From Bacteroidales bacterium (GTDB lineage Bacteria; Bacteroidota; Bacteroidia; Bacteroidales; Bacteroidaceae), in the NCBI GenBank assembly GCA_024690405.1, contig JAILCU010000087.1:1-35175 (forward strand): a DNA stretch of 35,175 nucleotides. Direction: 5' to 3'. Shown piece after piece: positions 25,147 to 34,747 of the stretch. Each line of letters begins with the position of its first letter. Position 1 is the first letter of the stretch. A program made the translations under genes and the position numbers. Under the pieces are notes generated by a model. The model made no database searches. It had not been told where the DNA came from and worked only from the letters and a program-made list of their open reading frames with translations.

Positions 25147-26613
25147 TTACACCTTTCGCACAGGGTCGCACGTCAGGCCACAACCTAACTTCTTGAAAAT
25201 CTTGCGGTCAACCTCGCCCAACATCACCGTGGCATGCACCTGACATCCATCCAGAAGAGGTAAAGTCTCCAGCGCACGCTTGCAGTTCTCGTCATGCTGC
25301 GAGAGCACTGCCAGCGCCACCAGCACCTCATCCGTGTGGAGACGGGGATTGTTGCCATGTAGCATGGACGTTTTCATTCGCTGGATAGGCACAATCATAT
25401 CCTGTGGAATCAGTTTGAGGGAGTGGTCGATGCCGGCCAGATACTTGGTCGCGTTGAGCAGTAATGCTGCACAGGGACCCAAGAGGTCACTGGTATCTGC
25501 CGTGATGATGGTGCCATCGGCCAACTCTATCGCAGCCGCAGGATTGCCACTCTGCAGACGACGCTCATAGGCCGCCACCGTCGTGGGACGATAAGCCGTC
25601 GTGAGTTTCATCTGCTTCATCAGTAGCGCAATTTTGTTCACTTCCTCGTTGCCCTTGCGACCATCCAGCATCTCGCCGATGGCAGCATAATAGCGACGGA
25701 TGATTTCTTGCTTCGAAGCCTCACAACAAACCTCGTCGTCCGAGATGCAGAAGCCAGCCATGTTCACCCCCATATCCGTAGGCGATTTATAGGGACTCTC
25801 GCCATAGATGGTCTCGAAAATCGTGTTCAGAACAGGGAATATCTCGATGTCGCGATTGTAGTTGACAGCCGTCTTGCCATAAGCCTCAAGATGGAAGTGG
25901 TCAATCATGTTCACGTCATTCAAGTCGGCCGTTGCAGCCTCATAAGCCACATTGACAGGATGCTTCAAGGGTATCGACCAAATGGGGAAGGTCTCGAATT
26001 TGGCATAACCCGCTTTCACGCCACGACGGTTCTCGCCCCACAGCTGACTGAGGCACACAGCCATCTTGCCGCTGCCAGGTCCAGGAGCCGTCACGATGAC
26101 CAGCGGCCGCGTCGTCACCACGAAATCATTCTTGCCAAAGCCCTCTTCAGAGTCAATCAGGTCAACATTCGTAGGATAGCCCTCAATCAGATAATGATAA
26201 TAGACGCGCACGCGCCCAAGACGCTCCAGCTGCTCACGGAAGGCAACGGCAGAAGCCTGTCCGTTGAAATGAGTAATAACCACCGAACTCACCAGCAAGC
26301 CACGGTCAGAGAACACGTCGCGCAGACGCAGCACATCCTGGTCATAGGTGATGCCCAAATCGCCACGCACCTTGTTGCGCTCAATATCCTCGGCACTGAT
26401 GACAATCACGATTTCTGCGTCGTCCTTCAGCTGCATCAGCATGCGCAGTTTGCTATCTGGCTGGAAACCAGGCAGAACACGGCTGGCATGGAAATCATCG
26501 AAGAGCTTGCCGCCAAACTCCATGTATAGTTTATCGCCAAACTTCGCAATGCGTTCCTTGATGTGCTCCGACTGTATGCGGAGATATTTATCGTTGTCAA
26601 AACCTTGCTTCAT
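25147..26613 (-). CDS. DUF1846 family protein
   Basis: The 488-aa cytosolic protein matches DUF1846, a family found across Firmicutes and Bacteroidetes with no settled function. Typical segments are the start GFDNDKYLRIQSEHIKERI, a glycine-rich TAPGPGSGKMAVCLSQLW loop near residues 175-192 that suggests phosphate or nucleotide binding, and YYHYLIEGYPTNVDLIDSEE. No signal peptide or membrane helix is present. The length is typical and the gene is monocistronic, with its own promoter at 26662-26692. Confidence 0.9.
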   Translation of the reverse strand: MKQGFDNDKYLRIQSEHIKERIAKFGDKLYMEFGGKLFDDFHASRVLPGFQPDSKLRMLMQLKDDAEIVIVISAEDIERNKVRGDLGITYDQDVLRLRDVFSDRGLLVSSVVITHFNGQASAVAFREQLERLGRVRVYYHYLIEGYPTNVDLIDSEEGFGKNDFVVTTRPLVIVTAPGPGSGKMAVCLSQLWGENRRGVKAGYAKFETFPIWSIPLKHPVNVAYEAATADLNDVNMIDHFHLEAYGKTAVNYNRDIEIFPVLNTIFETIYGESPYKSPTDMGVNMAGFCISDDEVCCEASKQEIIRRYYAAIGEMLDGRKGNEEVNKIALLMKQMKLTTAYRPTTVAAYERRLQSGNPAAAIELADGTIITADTSDLLGPCAALLLNATKYLAGIDHSLKLIPQDMIVPIQRMKTSMLHGNNPRLHTDEVLVALAVLSQHDENCKRALETLPLLDGCQVHATVMLGEVDRKIFKKLGCGLTCDPVRKV

Positions 26614-26661
26614 TGAACTGCCTTATGATATGGTGATTATCTGAACTTTAAAAATTCGGCA

Positions 26662-26692
26662 CAAAGGTACGCTTTTTCACTCAAAGAGCCAA
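26662..26692 (-). promoter_or_regulatory. Promoter of the DUF1846 gene
   Basis: On the minus strand TACCTTTG (26662-26669) fits the -7 consensus and TTG (26690-26692) lies exactly 20 bp upstream. The inferred start is near 26655, about 42 nt before the ATG. Confidence 0.75.
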
Positions 26693-26819
26693 GAATTTGC
26701 CAACAAATATATACCAAAATGGCCGCAGAACATACAATTGTTTAAGCCAATCACTCGAGGTTGCCTTATTGAAACAAACCAATAAGACAAACCTATCCTG
26801 TGAGAAAAAAGAGAGGAAT

Positions 26820-26909
26820 ATAACAAAAGGGTCGCTTCACAGCGGCCCTGTTGCTTCAGTCTTTAGGTATTAGTCCGTTTAAGGTAAAAAGATTGTTTAT
26901 TTCAGGATA
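26820..26909 (-). ncRNA. Candidate small RNA with intrinsic terminator
   Basis: On the minus strand a hairpin GGGCCGCT-GTGA-AGCGACCC (26829-26848, one G-U pair) is followed by TTTTGTTAT, a good intrinsic terminator. About 60 bp upstream is a -7-like TAACTTTG (26916-26923), with TTTTG 22-23 bp before it, slightly longer than ideal. This would give a transcript of about 90 nt. The alternative is that the hairpin ends a 290-nt 3' UTR of the sugar-kinase gene. Confidence 0.4.
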
Positions 26910-26923
26910 ACGGCTACAAAGTT

Positions 26924-27136
26924 AATAGCTAAAACGATACGTTGTTCAAAATAGTTTATGTTGTGCAACATGTTTTTGATAAAAATTGAACTTTTCATAC
27001 TTAAAAAGAGTTGATTCGCATGTTTCTTTTTATTATTTTGTCATCTCCGCATTGCAAAATTGAATATTTAGAAAAGACGAATATCTGTAGAAGAAGTCAC
27101 GATAGAAAGCAAAGACACTTTTTCAGCAACAAATGA
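26924..27136. other. AT-rich intergenic DNA downstream of the sugar kinase
   Basis: This AT-rich stretch has no credible ORF. It holds one imperfect palindrome, ATGTT-GTGC-AACAT at 26958-26971, followed by GTTTTTG on the plus strand. No strong promoter toward either flank is seen besides the candidate small-RNA promoter. Confidence 0.5.
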
Positions 27137-28201
27137 CTATTCCCTATGAAAAGCGACCATCCTGGCGATAGGATTTTTCTCAATAACACCTACTGAAAAA
27201 CCTTCCATCTTTGCTGCTTGACGCACTTCCTCCTCAAATTGCGAAGCCACGCCTCCGACAAAATGAACCGATAAGTCAGAACGCTGATAAGCTGCAACAT
27301 TCCGGCGGAAAAAAGCTCGGAAATGTGGTATGAGCCAATCCTTCATCCCGTCATCTTCTATATGCTCGGCAATGAATGGTACAAACGAAGCCAAGAAACG
27401 GTTAGCCTTAGGCTGACGGTATACCCGATCAATTATATCGGAGGGTGCGAGGTTGAAACGCTCAAGAAACTGTTCATACAACAGGCCAGGCAACTGACCT
27501 TTCAACAAATCGCCGACAAGACTTTTTCCAAGCACGGCCCCACTCCCCTCATCACCAAGGATCCACCCCAAAGGAGAGACATTTGCCACAATACGTTTCC
27601 CGTCGTAGAGGCAGGAATTAGAACCCGTGCCAAGAATACAAGCGATGCCTTCCCTGTTGCCACAGAGGGCTCGTGCGGCACCAAGTAGATCACTTTCAAC
27701 AGAAATGACTGCATGCGGAAAATAACGCTGCAAGACACCTGCAACAGTAGCACTATAAGGTGCTACGCATCCTGCACCGTAGAAGCAGACTTCTGACAGG
27801 GAGGAAGAAAAGACATTATCCGGGTCTGACAGGGAGGAAGAAGAGACCTCATCTTCGCCTGACAGAGAGGAAGAAGAGACCTCATCTTCGCCTGACAGGG
27901 AGGAAGAAGAGACCTCATTTTCGCCTGACAGGGAGGAAGAAGAGGATGGAGAAGATGCAGAGGAATGAGAAGGAGTGACCGACGTCCCTGCTGTTGGTCC
28001 TGGCATCTCCTTTCCGGGAAGAGGATGCATAACTGCGCAGTTTGCCAGGGCAACAGCCACATTAGCTATGACCCGCTCAATATCTTCTCGTGCATCACGC
28101 ACGGGGTTAATGCCAATAGAATCCACGACGAAGTCCTTGCGACCTTCATCAATACATGTCCAAACAGTCTTGGTAGACCCGCTATCTGCTATCAATTTCA
28201 T
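27137..28201 (-). CDS. BadF/BadG-type N-acetylhexosamine kinase with Ser-rich repeat insert
   Basis: The 354-aa protein is an ASKHA-fold sugar kinase of the BadF/BadG/BcrA/BcrD family, most like GlcNAc/MurNAc kinases. Motifs are the phosphate-1 loop ADSGSTKTVW, GINPVRDAREDI, FYGAGC, the phosphate-2 loop CILGTGSNSCLYDG, GWILGDEGSGAVLGK and VHFVGGVASQF. Relatives are about 280 residues; here some 85 residues are inserted before FYGAGC, mostly 11-residue repeats SSSSLSGEDEV. The inserted loop is acidic, Ser-rich and probably disordered. Substrate is inferred from the family. The start MKLIADSGSTK at 28201 is preferred over the track's 28237. A TATTTTTG box at 28206-28213 is very close to the ATG, so the promoter is unclear. 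Confidence 0.87.
   Translation of the reverse strand: MKLIADSGSTKTVWTCIDEGRKDFVVDSIGINPVRDAREDIERVIANVAVALANCAVMHPLPGKEMPGPTAGTSVTPSHSSASSPSSSSSLSGENEVSSSSLSGEDEVSSSSLSGEDEVSSSSLSDPDNVFSSSLSEVCFYGAGCVAPYSATVAGVLQRYFPHAVISVESDLLGAARALCGNREGIACILGTGSNSCLYDGKRIVANVSPLGWILGDEGSGAVLGKSLVGDLLKGQLPGLLYEQFLERFNLAPSDIIDRVYRQPKANRFLASFVPFIAEHIEDDGMKDWLIPHFRAFFRRNVAAYQRSDLSVHFVGGVASQFEEEVRQAAKMEGFSVGVIEKNPIARMVAFHRE
27793..27946 (-). repeat. In-frame 33-bp tandem repeat inside the kinase gene
   Basis: CTGACAGGGAGGAAGAAGAG recurs at 27793, 27826, 27859, 27892 and 27925, an exact 33-bp period (four full copies and a partial fifth). It codes 11-residue units on the minus strand and keeps the frame whatever the copy number. 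Confidence 0.95.
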
Positions 28202-28318
28202 TTTGCAAAAATATAGAAAAAGGTACATTTGATACACAATAAATGTAAAAAACTACACCTTATAATGAAAAACTTTGCTTTCTGAGCCCGAAATGCACGT
28301 GTATTCATATTTATTTTG

Positions 28319-28326
28319 TACCTTTG
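28319..28326 (+). promoter_or_regulatory. Probable -7 box for the DUF3078 gene
   Basis: TACCTTTG fits the -7 consensus 26 bp before the ATG at 28352. No good -33 TTG is found at 19-21 bp upstream, so confidence is moderate. Confidence 0.45.
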
Positions 28327-28351
28327 CGCCGCAAAAAGTATTTTTTTAATC

Positions 28352-29719
28352 ATGCTGCACACATCGTTTTTATTATCTTCCATGATATTTCTGACGCTTG
28401 GCACCCCTGATCAAAGTGCGGCTAAGCCTGATACCTCCATAGCGCCGGACTCGGTCGTCCAGCAGTACACTGACTCACTGAGCACATTAATCAGCAGCCA
28501 AGCCTCAACAGCCACCTCCGCTTCCACCACCCCCAGCCCCTATCTCTTTCGTATCATAGGGCCTGGCACGTTTTATACCAGTGCCCTGGCACAACAGCTG
28601 GGACAGCCCGCAGCTGCTACGGCTTCTTCGTTACCGTCCCTGGGTTCCACAACTGATCACCAGTTGCTACTCAACGAAGCTTCCAATGCACAGCTTGCCC
28701 GTGCTTATGCCCAAGAGCCGCATCTATTCACCACTACCCAAGCCGAACTCGAAGAGACTGGCGGAATACCGGCAAATGTAGCTCAACCCGTTGTAGAAGA
28801 GAAGAAACTGGCTGAAAAGATTATCGAGGAAATGCCTGATCTGGAAATCGAGGCCGTCGAACCAGAGGTAAAGAAGCCCAATTTCTGGACTTATAAAGGC
28901 AATGGCGGACTGCAGTTCACACAGAGTTACGTCTCGAAGAACTGGTACAAGGGCGGTCTGAACAGCTACTCAATGCTGACCATGCTGACTTTTGAGGCCA
29001 ACTTTAACAACCAGCGCAAAGTGCAACTGAATAACAAATTCGAAGCTCGTTTAGGTTTTCAAGCAACAGAAACCAACGTGCCTAAATTCCGTCCTACGGA
29101 CAATCTGTTGCGCTTTACCTCCAACTTCGGTATCAAAGCCATCGGGAACTGGAACTACGCAGCCCAATTGCAGTTGCAGACACAGCCCTATCGTGGCTAT
29201 CAAGGCTCTACGACGACTGTCATCTCCGATTTCCTCTCGCCTTTGTACGTCCGTTCTTCTATCGGTATGGACTACAACATCAAGAAGAAACGTTTCACAG
29301 GAACCCTGAAGTTAGCTCCGCTCTCTTATGTCATCACTTATGTGCATGTGGATAGCCGCGTAGAACGTTACGGCATTGAGAAGGGCCACAACTCCAAACA
29401 CGAGTGGGGTCCGAATATCCAGTTCACCTTCGATTACAAGATGACCAAGGACATCTCGTGGCACTCACGTCTGTATTGGTTCTCCAATTTCAAATCGACG
29501 CTTATCGAGAACGAGCACACCATTAACTTCACCATCAACAAATACCTGAGTGCCAAGCTCTTCCTCTATCCCCGCTTCGAGGACACGAAGTACTACGGCT
29601 TGGATTATGCCAAGGATGAAGAAGGCAACACCACCACCGAGTTGTCGGACGATAGTGCCAAGCGCACTCACTGGATGTTCCAGGAATATCTCTCTTTAGG
29701 TATCAATTACGACTTCTAA
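28352..29719 (+). CDS. DUF3078 family outer-membrane-type protein
   Basis: The 455-aa protein has a signal-peptide-like start ([17 protein letters not shown]), a low-complexity Ser/Thr/Pro segment to about residue 150, and a DUF3078 C-terminal half rich in alternating aromatic and polar strands ([40 protein letters not shown]). It ends in an aromatic strand, [10 protein letters not shown], typical of outer-membrane beta barrels. The function is unknown. The track's start at 28316 is a TTG; the ATG at 28352 is preferred because it gives the signal peptide directly. The gene leads a run with engB, yidC and the S9 peptidase. Confidence 0.82.
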   Translation: MLHTSFLLSSMIFLTLGTPDQSAAKPDTSIAPDSVVQQYTDSLSTLISSQASTATSASTTPSPYLFRIIGPGTFYTSALAQQLGQPAAATASSLPSLGSTTDHQLLLNEASNAQLARAYAQEPHLFTTTQAELEETGGIPANVAQPVVEEKKLAEKIIEEMPDLEIEAVEPEVKKPNFWTYKGNGGLQFTQSYVSKNWYKGGLNSYSMLTMLTFEANFNNQRKVQLNNKFEARLGFQATETNVPKFRPTDNLLRFTSNFGIKAIGNWNYAAQLQLQTQPYRGYQGSTTTVISDFLSPLYVRSSIGMDYNIKKKRFTGTLKLAPLSYVITYVHVDSRVERYGIEKGHNSKHEWGPNIQFTFDYKMTKDISWHSRLYWFSNFKSTLIENEHTINFTINKYLSAKLFLYPRFEDTKYYGLDYAKDEEGNTTTELSDDSAKRTHWMFQEYLSLGINYDF

Positions 29720-29757
29720 AAAATACAGCACGCCCTCAGGGTCACTTTTCGCCATCC

Positions 29758-30408
29758 ATGGACATCAAATACGCCAACTACGTCAAGAGTAGTGCACTCA
29801 TCAGCCAATGCCCAGAGCACGGCCGACCTGAATATGCCTTTATCGGGCGTTCCAACGTAGGCAAGTCGAGCCTCATCAATATGCTCACGGGTAACAAGAA
29901 ACTGGCCAAGACCTCTGCCACACCCGGAAAGACTTTGCTCATCAATCACTTCGAGATTCACGCCGCACCTGCTCATGTAGCCGGTCAGCAGCAACCTAAG
30001 AAAGGTGATAGCGTTTGGTATCTCGTGGATCTGCCGGGCTATGGCTTCGCCAAGCGCAGCAAGACGGAGCGTGCCAAACTCGAACAGATGATATCGAGCT
30101 ATATACTGCAACGCCAAGGACTCACCAACCTGTTTCTGCTCATTGATTGCCGTCATGAAGCACAACAGATCGACCTCGAGTTCATGCAATGGTTGGGCGA
30201 GAGTGGCGTGCCCTTCAGCATCGTCTTCACCAAGGCAGACAAGCTCTCAAAACAAAACCTGCAGAAGAATATCGACGCCTACCTCCAACGTCTTGCCGAG
30301 GATTGGGAACCGCTGCCACCCCACTTCATCACTTCCGCTGAGACCCGCCTGGGCCGGGATGAGTTGCTCGACTATATCGAAGATATTAACAAACAAGTTT
30401 CCCCTTAA
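29758..30408 (+). CDS. engB: Ribosome biogenesis GTPase EngB (YsxC/YihA)
   Basis: EngB is an essential cytosolic GTPase for late 50S subunit assembly. The 216-aa protein shows G1 [10 protein letters not shown]2 region TPGKT, G3 [13 protein letters not shown]4 TKADK and a G5-like TSAE. It carries a short insert ([13 protein letters not shown]) between G2 and G3. It lies 38 bp after the DUF3078 gene. Confidence 0.96.
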   Translation: MDIKYANYVKSSALISQCPEHGRPEYAFIGRSNVGKSSLINMLTGNKKLAKTSATPGKTLLINHFEIHAAPAHVAGQQQPKKGDSVWYLVDLPGYGFAKRSKTERAKLEQMISSYILQRQGLTNLFLLIDCRHEAQQIDLEFMQWLGESGVPFSIVFTKADKLSKQNLQKNIDAYLQRLAEDWEPLPPHFITSAETRLGRDELLDYIEDINKQVSP

Positions 30409-30533
30409 AATCAATCTATAGAAACTATACTATTCCCACTTACGCCGATGCCCTGCAACCGTCGGTTTCATTCTTTCACGCTAAAACAGATGTTTTGCGC
30501 AGTGCGCAGGACTTAACAAACAAATAACCATCA
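30409..30533. other. engB-yidC intergenic segment
   Basis: This 125-bp gap has no TAnnTTTG box and no terminator. A short hairpin, TGCGC-agt-GCGCA, lies about 30 bp before the yidC start. yidC is probably read through from upstream. Confidence 0.4.
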
Positions 30534-32471
30534 ATGGACAAAAACACCGTCACAGGATTCATCCTTATGGCCCTCGTGCTCATCGGCTTCTCATGGTACA
30601 GCCGTCCCAGCGAGGAGCAAATCAAAGCACAGCAGGAACGCGACTCCATTGCCGCCGTCAAACAAATCGAGAAAGAGCAAGCCATGGCTGCCGAGGCCGC
30701 CAAGGCTGAAGCCGTTGCCATGGAACAGCGCCAGGACAGCACCAGCGCCCTCTTTGAGGCCCGCAACGGCAGCGAACAACTTATCACGCTCGAGAACGAC
30801 CTCGTACGCATCAGTATCAACACCCACGGAGGCATGATCGAGGAGGCCGAGCTCAAGAACTACAAAGACCAGCAGAAAGAGAACGTGCGCCTGCTCACCA
30901 AGAAGGACGCCAACATGACGCTTTCTCTGGCTGGAAAACAGGAGAATATCGTCACTTCCGACCTCTATTTCCAAGCCATCCCCTTCAGTCAAACCAAGCC
31001 CGCAAAGAGCACTGCCGAAGGCACCCTCGACCTTAATGTTCCTGATGCGGGCGATAATGGCGTGACGATGCGCCTGCCGCTCCCGGGCGGTTCGCTCGAC
31101 ATAGAATATACGCTGCGTCCAGATGCTTACATGGTGGATATGATTGTGCGTGCCAACGGTATCGCCAATCTCTTTGCGCCCTCGATGAAGACCCTCGACA
31201 TTGCTTGGAACGACCGCGCCCGGCAACTTGAGAAAGGATTCGACTTCGAGAACCGCTATGCCTGCATCCGTTTTCACCGCACCGATGGCAAGACCAAGAA
31301 CCTGAGCGAGACGTCCGACGACGAGGACGATATCGAGGAGGCCCTCGACTGGGTGGCCTTCAAGAACCAGTTCTTCTCGGCCGTGCTCATCAGTCAGCAG
31401 CAACTCTCCGATGCTCACTTCAAGTCGCAAATCTACGAGAAGGGACAAGGTTACCTCAAGAACTACGAAGCAACGATGCAGACCGCCTTCGACCCCACTG
31501 GTGCAAAGCCTACGCAGTTGCAGTGGTACATCGGTCCAAACGACTTCCATACACTGAAAGCCCACAACAAGTTCAGCCTCTCGGCCGACAAGGACCTCGA
31601 ACTCGAAGACCTCGTGTATCTCGGCTGGCCTATCGTACGATGGGTTAACCGCTGGTTCATCATCTATCTGTTCGACTGGCTCAAGGGCTTTGGCTTGCAC
31701 ATGGGGCTTGTCCTCTTGCTGCTCACCCTCATTGTCAAGGCTCTTGTCTATCCAGCCACCAAGAAAAGTTACATGGCCAGTGCCCGCATGCGGGTCCTGA
31801 AGCCAAAAATCGACGAACTCAACGCCAAGTATCCCAAGCAGGAAGACGCCATGAAGAAGCAGCAGGAGATGATGCAACTCTACAGTCAGTACGGCGTTTC
31901 CCCCATGGGCGGTTGCTTGCCTATGCTCATCCAGATGCCTATCTGGATTGCCCTCTTCAACTTCGTGCCTAACGCCATCGAACTGCGCGGACAGAGTTTC
32001 CTGTGGGCCGACGACCTCAGTGCTTACGACGACGTCATCCGCTGGGGCAAGGACATCTGGCTCATCGGCGACCACCTCAGCATCTTCTGCGTCCTCTTCT
32101 GCGTCATGCAGGTCGTCAACACCTGGATTTCGATGAAGCAGCAGCAGAATGCAGCCATGTCCCCCGAGCAGGAGCAGTCGATGAAGATGATGAAATGGAT
32201 GATGTACCTCATGCCCATCATGTTCTTCTTTATGTTCAACACCTACAGTTCCGGTCTGAACTACTACTACTTCCTCTCCGGCCTCACCAGCATTCTCATC
32301 ATGTGGTTCCTTCGTAAGACCACCGATGACAAGAAACTTCTGGCACAGATGGAGGCTTACAAGGCAAAGAACGCTCACAACCCCAAGAAACAATCCAGCA
32401 TGGCGTCGCGCCTTGAGGCGATGCAGCGCATGGTGGAGGAACAGCAACGCCAACAACAGAAAAAACGATAG
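30534..32471 (+). CDS. yidC: Membrane protein insertase YidC
   Basis: YidC inserts inner-membrane proteins alone or with SecYEG. The 645-aa protein has the gram-negative form: an N-terminal helix (TGFILMALVLIGFSWY), a charged coiled segment, a large periplasmic domain (about 80-365), then the conserved five-helix core with the cytoplasmic hairpin (ATKKSYMASARMRVLKPKID), the MGGCLPMLIQMPIWIALF helix and a final LNYYYFLSGLTSILIMWFL helix. A basic Gln/Lys-rich tail follows. The S9 gene starts 4 bp later. Confidence 0.97.
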   Translation: MDKNTVTGFILMALVLIGFSWYSRPSEEQIKAQQERDSIAAVKQIEKEQAMAAEAAKAEAVAMEQRQDSTSALFEARNGSEQLITLENDLVRISINTHGGMIEEAELKNYKDQQKENVRLLTKKDANMTLSLAGKQENIVTSDLYFQAIPFSQTKPAKSTAEGTLDLNVPDAGDNGVTMRLPLPGGSLDIEYTLRPDAYMVDMIVRANGIANLFAPSMKTLDIAWNDRARQLEKGFDFENRYACIRFHRTDGKTKNLSETSDDEDDIEEALDWVAFKNQFFSAVLISQQQLSDAHFKSQIYEKGQGYLKNYEATMQTAFDPTGAKPTQLQWYIGPNDFHTLKAHNKFSLSADKDLELEDLVYLGWPIVRWVNRWFIIYLFDWLKGFGLHMGLVLLLLTLIVKALVYPATKKSYMASARMRVLKPKIDELNAKYPKQEDAMKKQQEMMQLYSQYGVSPMGGCLPMLIQMPIWIALFNFVPNAIELRGQSFLWADDLSAYDDVIRWGKDIWLIGDHLSIFCVLFCVMQVVNTWISMKQQQNAAMSPEQEQSMKMMKWMMYLMPIMFFFMFNTYSSGLNYYYFLSGLTSILIMWFLRKTTDDKKLLAQMEAYKAKNAHNPKKQSSMASRLEAMQRMVEEQQRQQQKKR

Positions 32472-32475
32472 AACT

Positions 32476-34698
32476 ATGAAACGACTTACCTTTATCCTAT
32501 TGATTATCGCTACTATGAGCGCCTGTAAACAAGACGAGAAAATCATCATCACGCGAAGCGACATCCAACTCCAAAGCGACACCCTCACCCCCGAAGCCTT
32601 ATGGGCCATGGGCCGCATCGGGGCTTACAGCGTCTCGCCCGACGGACAACGCGCGGCCTACCAGGTCACCTATTATAGCGTTAAAGAGAATCGGAGCAAC
32701 TCGGTCATTTACGCTCAGGCACTCAACGACTCCGTGCCCGTGTTCCTCGGCCCCGGCAGCGATCCCGTGTGGCTGAGCGATGCCAAGATTGCCTATGCCG
32801 ACAAGGGAGAGGTGTGGTCCATCAACCACAAAGGCAACTCGCGTACCCAACTCACCAAGACGAACGGGGCCGTGCAGGGTTTCCTCTTCTCTCCCGACCA
32901 GAAACGCATGGTCATCATTAAGTCCGTTCCCTTCAACGACATCATCCAGGCTCGGCCCGCAGACCTCCCCAAAAGCACGGGACTTGTGATTACCGACCTC
33001 ATGTACCGCCATTGGGACCACTACGTAGAAAGCATCCCTCACCCCTTTGTGCTTGATCTCAAGAGCGGAAAGGATTTCGATATCCTCGAGGGACAACCTT
33101 TCGAGTGTCCCGCCGAACCTTTTGGCGGTGTCGAACAAATTGCCTGGTCACCCGATTCCAAGCATATCGCTTTCACCTGCCGCACCAAGACGGGCCTGGC
33201 CTATAGCATCTCCACCGACACTGATATCTATCTCTACGATGTGGATGCCCGCGACACAAAGGCGGCACAGAACCTCTGCAAGCCAGGACTCAACTTCGAG
33301 CAGAGCGTGGCCGCGGCTTCTGCCACGGACGTCAATCCCACCAAGGCCCTGCGCAACCAAGCCGTCAATGAGCCCGACAACGTTGCCACCAACAATCCCG
33401 GCTACGACCAGAATCCTAAATTCTCTCCCGACGGACGCTACGTGGCTTGGCTCTCAATGGCGCGCGATGGCTACGAAGCCGATCGCCAGCGTCTATGTAT
33501 CTACGACCTGCAGACGGGCACGAAGAATTATGCGACCGAGTCCTTTGACAGCAATGTCGATGATTTCATTTGGGGCGCAGATAGCAACACCTTATATTTT
33601 ATAGGCGTTTGGCACGCCACCGAGAACCTCTATCGCACCGACCTCCAAGGTAATGTCGCCCAACTTACCGGATTGCAAGCCGACTGGGGTGCCCTCCAGT
33701 TGATTCCTTCCGCGGATACAGCTGACCATGGAAAGCCAGCTCCTATCCGGCTTCTCATGGAGCGCCACGACTTTTTCCACCCCGCCGATCTCTATATTGT
33801 CAGCGTTCCTGGCGACACGGCTTCCTCAGCCCAATCCACCCCGGTAGAGATGACCCAGCTGACCCACGAGAACGACCACATCCTCTCACAACTTGCTCCA
33901 GGCTGTTCCGAAGCCCGCTGGTGCAGTACTACTGATGGTCAGCAACTCCACTATTGGGTCATCAAGCCGCCCCATTTCGACCCCACGAAGAAATATCCTA
34001 CCTTACTCTTCTGCGAAGGCGGACCGCAATCGCCCGTCTCGCAGTTCTGGTCCTATCGTTGGAATTTCTATATCATGGCCTCGCAGGGCTACGTCATCAT
34101 CGCCCCCAACCGCCGTGGCCTGCCGGGCTTCGGCCAGGAATGGTTGGAGGAAATCTCTGGCGACTGGACGGGTCAGTGCATGCAGGACTACCTCAGCGCC
34201 ATCGATGATACCTGCGACTCGTTGCCTTACGTTGACCGCGACCGACTGGGTGCCGTTGGCGCCTCCTTCGGCGGCTTCAGCGTCTATTATCTCGCCGGCC
34301 ACCACGACAAGCGCTTCAAGTGTTTCATCTCGCACGATGGAGCCTTCAACCTTGAGGCTATGTACACAGAGACCGAGGAGAATTGGTTCTCCAACTGGGA
34401 GTACGACGATGCTTACTGGAACAAAGACCGCACGGCCAATGCCGACCGCACTTACAGCAACTCACCCCACCTCTTCGTCGATCAGTGGGACACCCCCATC
34501 CTCTGCATCCACGGCGAGAAGGACTACCGCATCAACGCCACCCAAGGCATGAGCGCCTTCAATGCCGCACGCATGAGAGGCATCGAGGCTGAGCTCCTCC
34601 TCTACCCCGACGAGAACCCCTGGGTGCTTCACCCACAGAACGGCATCCTCTGGCAGCGCACCTACTTCGAGTGGCTCGACCGCTGGCTGAAGAAGTAA
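32476..34698 (+). CDS. S9-family prolyl-oligopeptidase-like lipoprotein, catalytic His replaced
   Basis: The 740-aa protein begins with a lipoprotein signal (MKRLTFILLIIATMSAC, lipidated Cys17). A beta-propeller with WD40-like strands (FSPDQKRMVI, WSPDSKHIAF, FSPDGRYVAW) spans about 45-470, followed by an alpha/beta hydrolase domain. The nucleophile is Ser597 in GASFGGFS and the acid is Asp683 in HGEKDYRI. Where relatives have the catalytic His in DENHWVLxPQN, this protein has DENPWVLHPQN, with Pro715 instead and a His at 719. It may therefore be inactive or altered. The track's earlier start at 32326 lies inside yidC; the ATG at 32476 gives the lipobox. It is the last gene before a strong terminator. 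Confidence 0.88.
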   Translation: MKRLTFILLIIATMSACKQDEKIIITRSDIQLQSDTLTPEALWAMGRIGAYSVSPDGQRAAYQVTYYSVKENRSNSVIYAQALNDSVPVFLGPGSDPVWLSDAKIAYADKGEVWSINHKGNSRTQLTKTNGAVQGFLFSPDQKRMVIIKSVPFNDIIQARPADLPKSTGLVITDLMYRHWDHYVESIPHPFVLDLKSGKDFDILEGQPFECPAEPFGGVEQIAWSPDSKHIAFTCRTKTGLAYSISTDTDIYLYDVDARDTKAAQNLCKPGLNFEQSVAAASATDVNPTKALRNQAVNEPDNVATNNPGYDQNPKFSPDGRYVAWLSMARDGYEADRQRLCIYDLQTGTKNYATESFDSNVDDFIWGADSNTLYFIGVWHATENLYRTDLQGNVAQLTGLQADWGALQLIPSADTADHGKPAPIRLLMERHDFFHPADLYIVSVPGDTASSAQSTPVEMTQLTHENDHILSQLAPGCSEARWCSTTDGQQLHYWVIKPPHFDPTKKYPTLLFCEGGPQSPVSQFWSYRWNFYIMASQGYVIIAPNRRGLPGFGQEWLEEISGDWTGQCMQDYLSAIDDTCDSLPYVDRDRLGAVGASFGGFSVYYLAGHHDKRFKCFISHDGAFNLEAMYTETEENWFSNWEYDDAYWNKDRTANADRTYSNSPHLFVDQWDTPILCIHGEKDYRINATQGMSAFNAARMRGIEAELLLYPDENPWVLHPQNGILWQRTYFEWLDRWLKK

Positions 34699-34706
34699 AT
34701 CCCCGT

Positions 34707-34741
34707 CTGCTGATCATCGCAGCCCCCACTGCTGATCATCG
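34707..34741. repeat. 22-bp-spaced direct repeat after the S9 gene
   Basis: CTGCTGATCATCG occurs at 34707-34719 and 34729-34741, exactly 22 bp apart. Each contains the palindrome TGATCA. It directly precedes the next 22-bp array. Confidence 0.8.
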
Positions 34742-34747
34742 GCCACT

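Noticed and set aside
27760-27978. 72-aa plus-strand ORF with LTGRKKRP repeats
   Set aside because: It is the antisense reading of the 33-bp array in the kinase gene; kinase motifs fix the coding strand.
30591-32618. 675-aa minus-strand ORF opposite yidC
   Set aside because: It is a shadow of yidC; the composition (His/Val/Leu/Glu-rich) is typical of antisense translation and no domain is recognisable.
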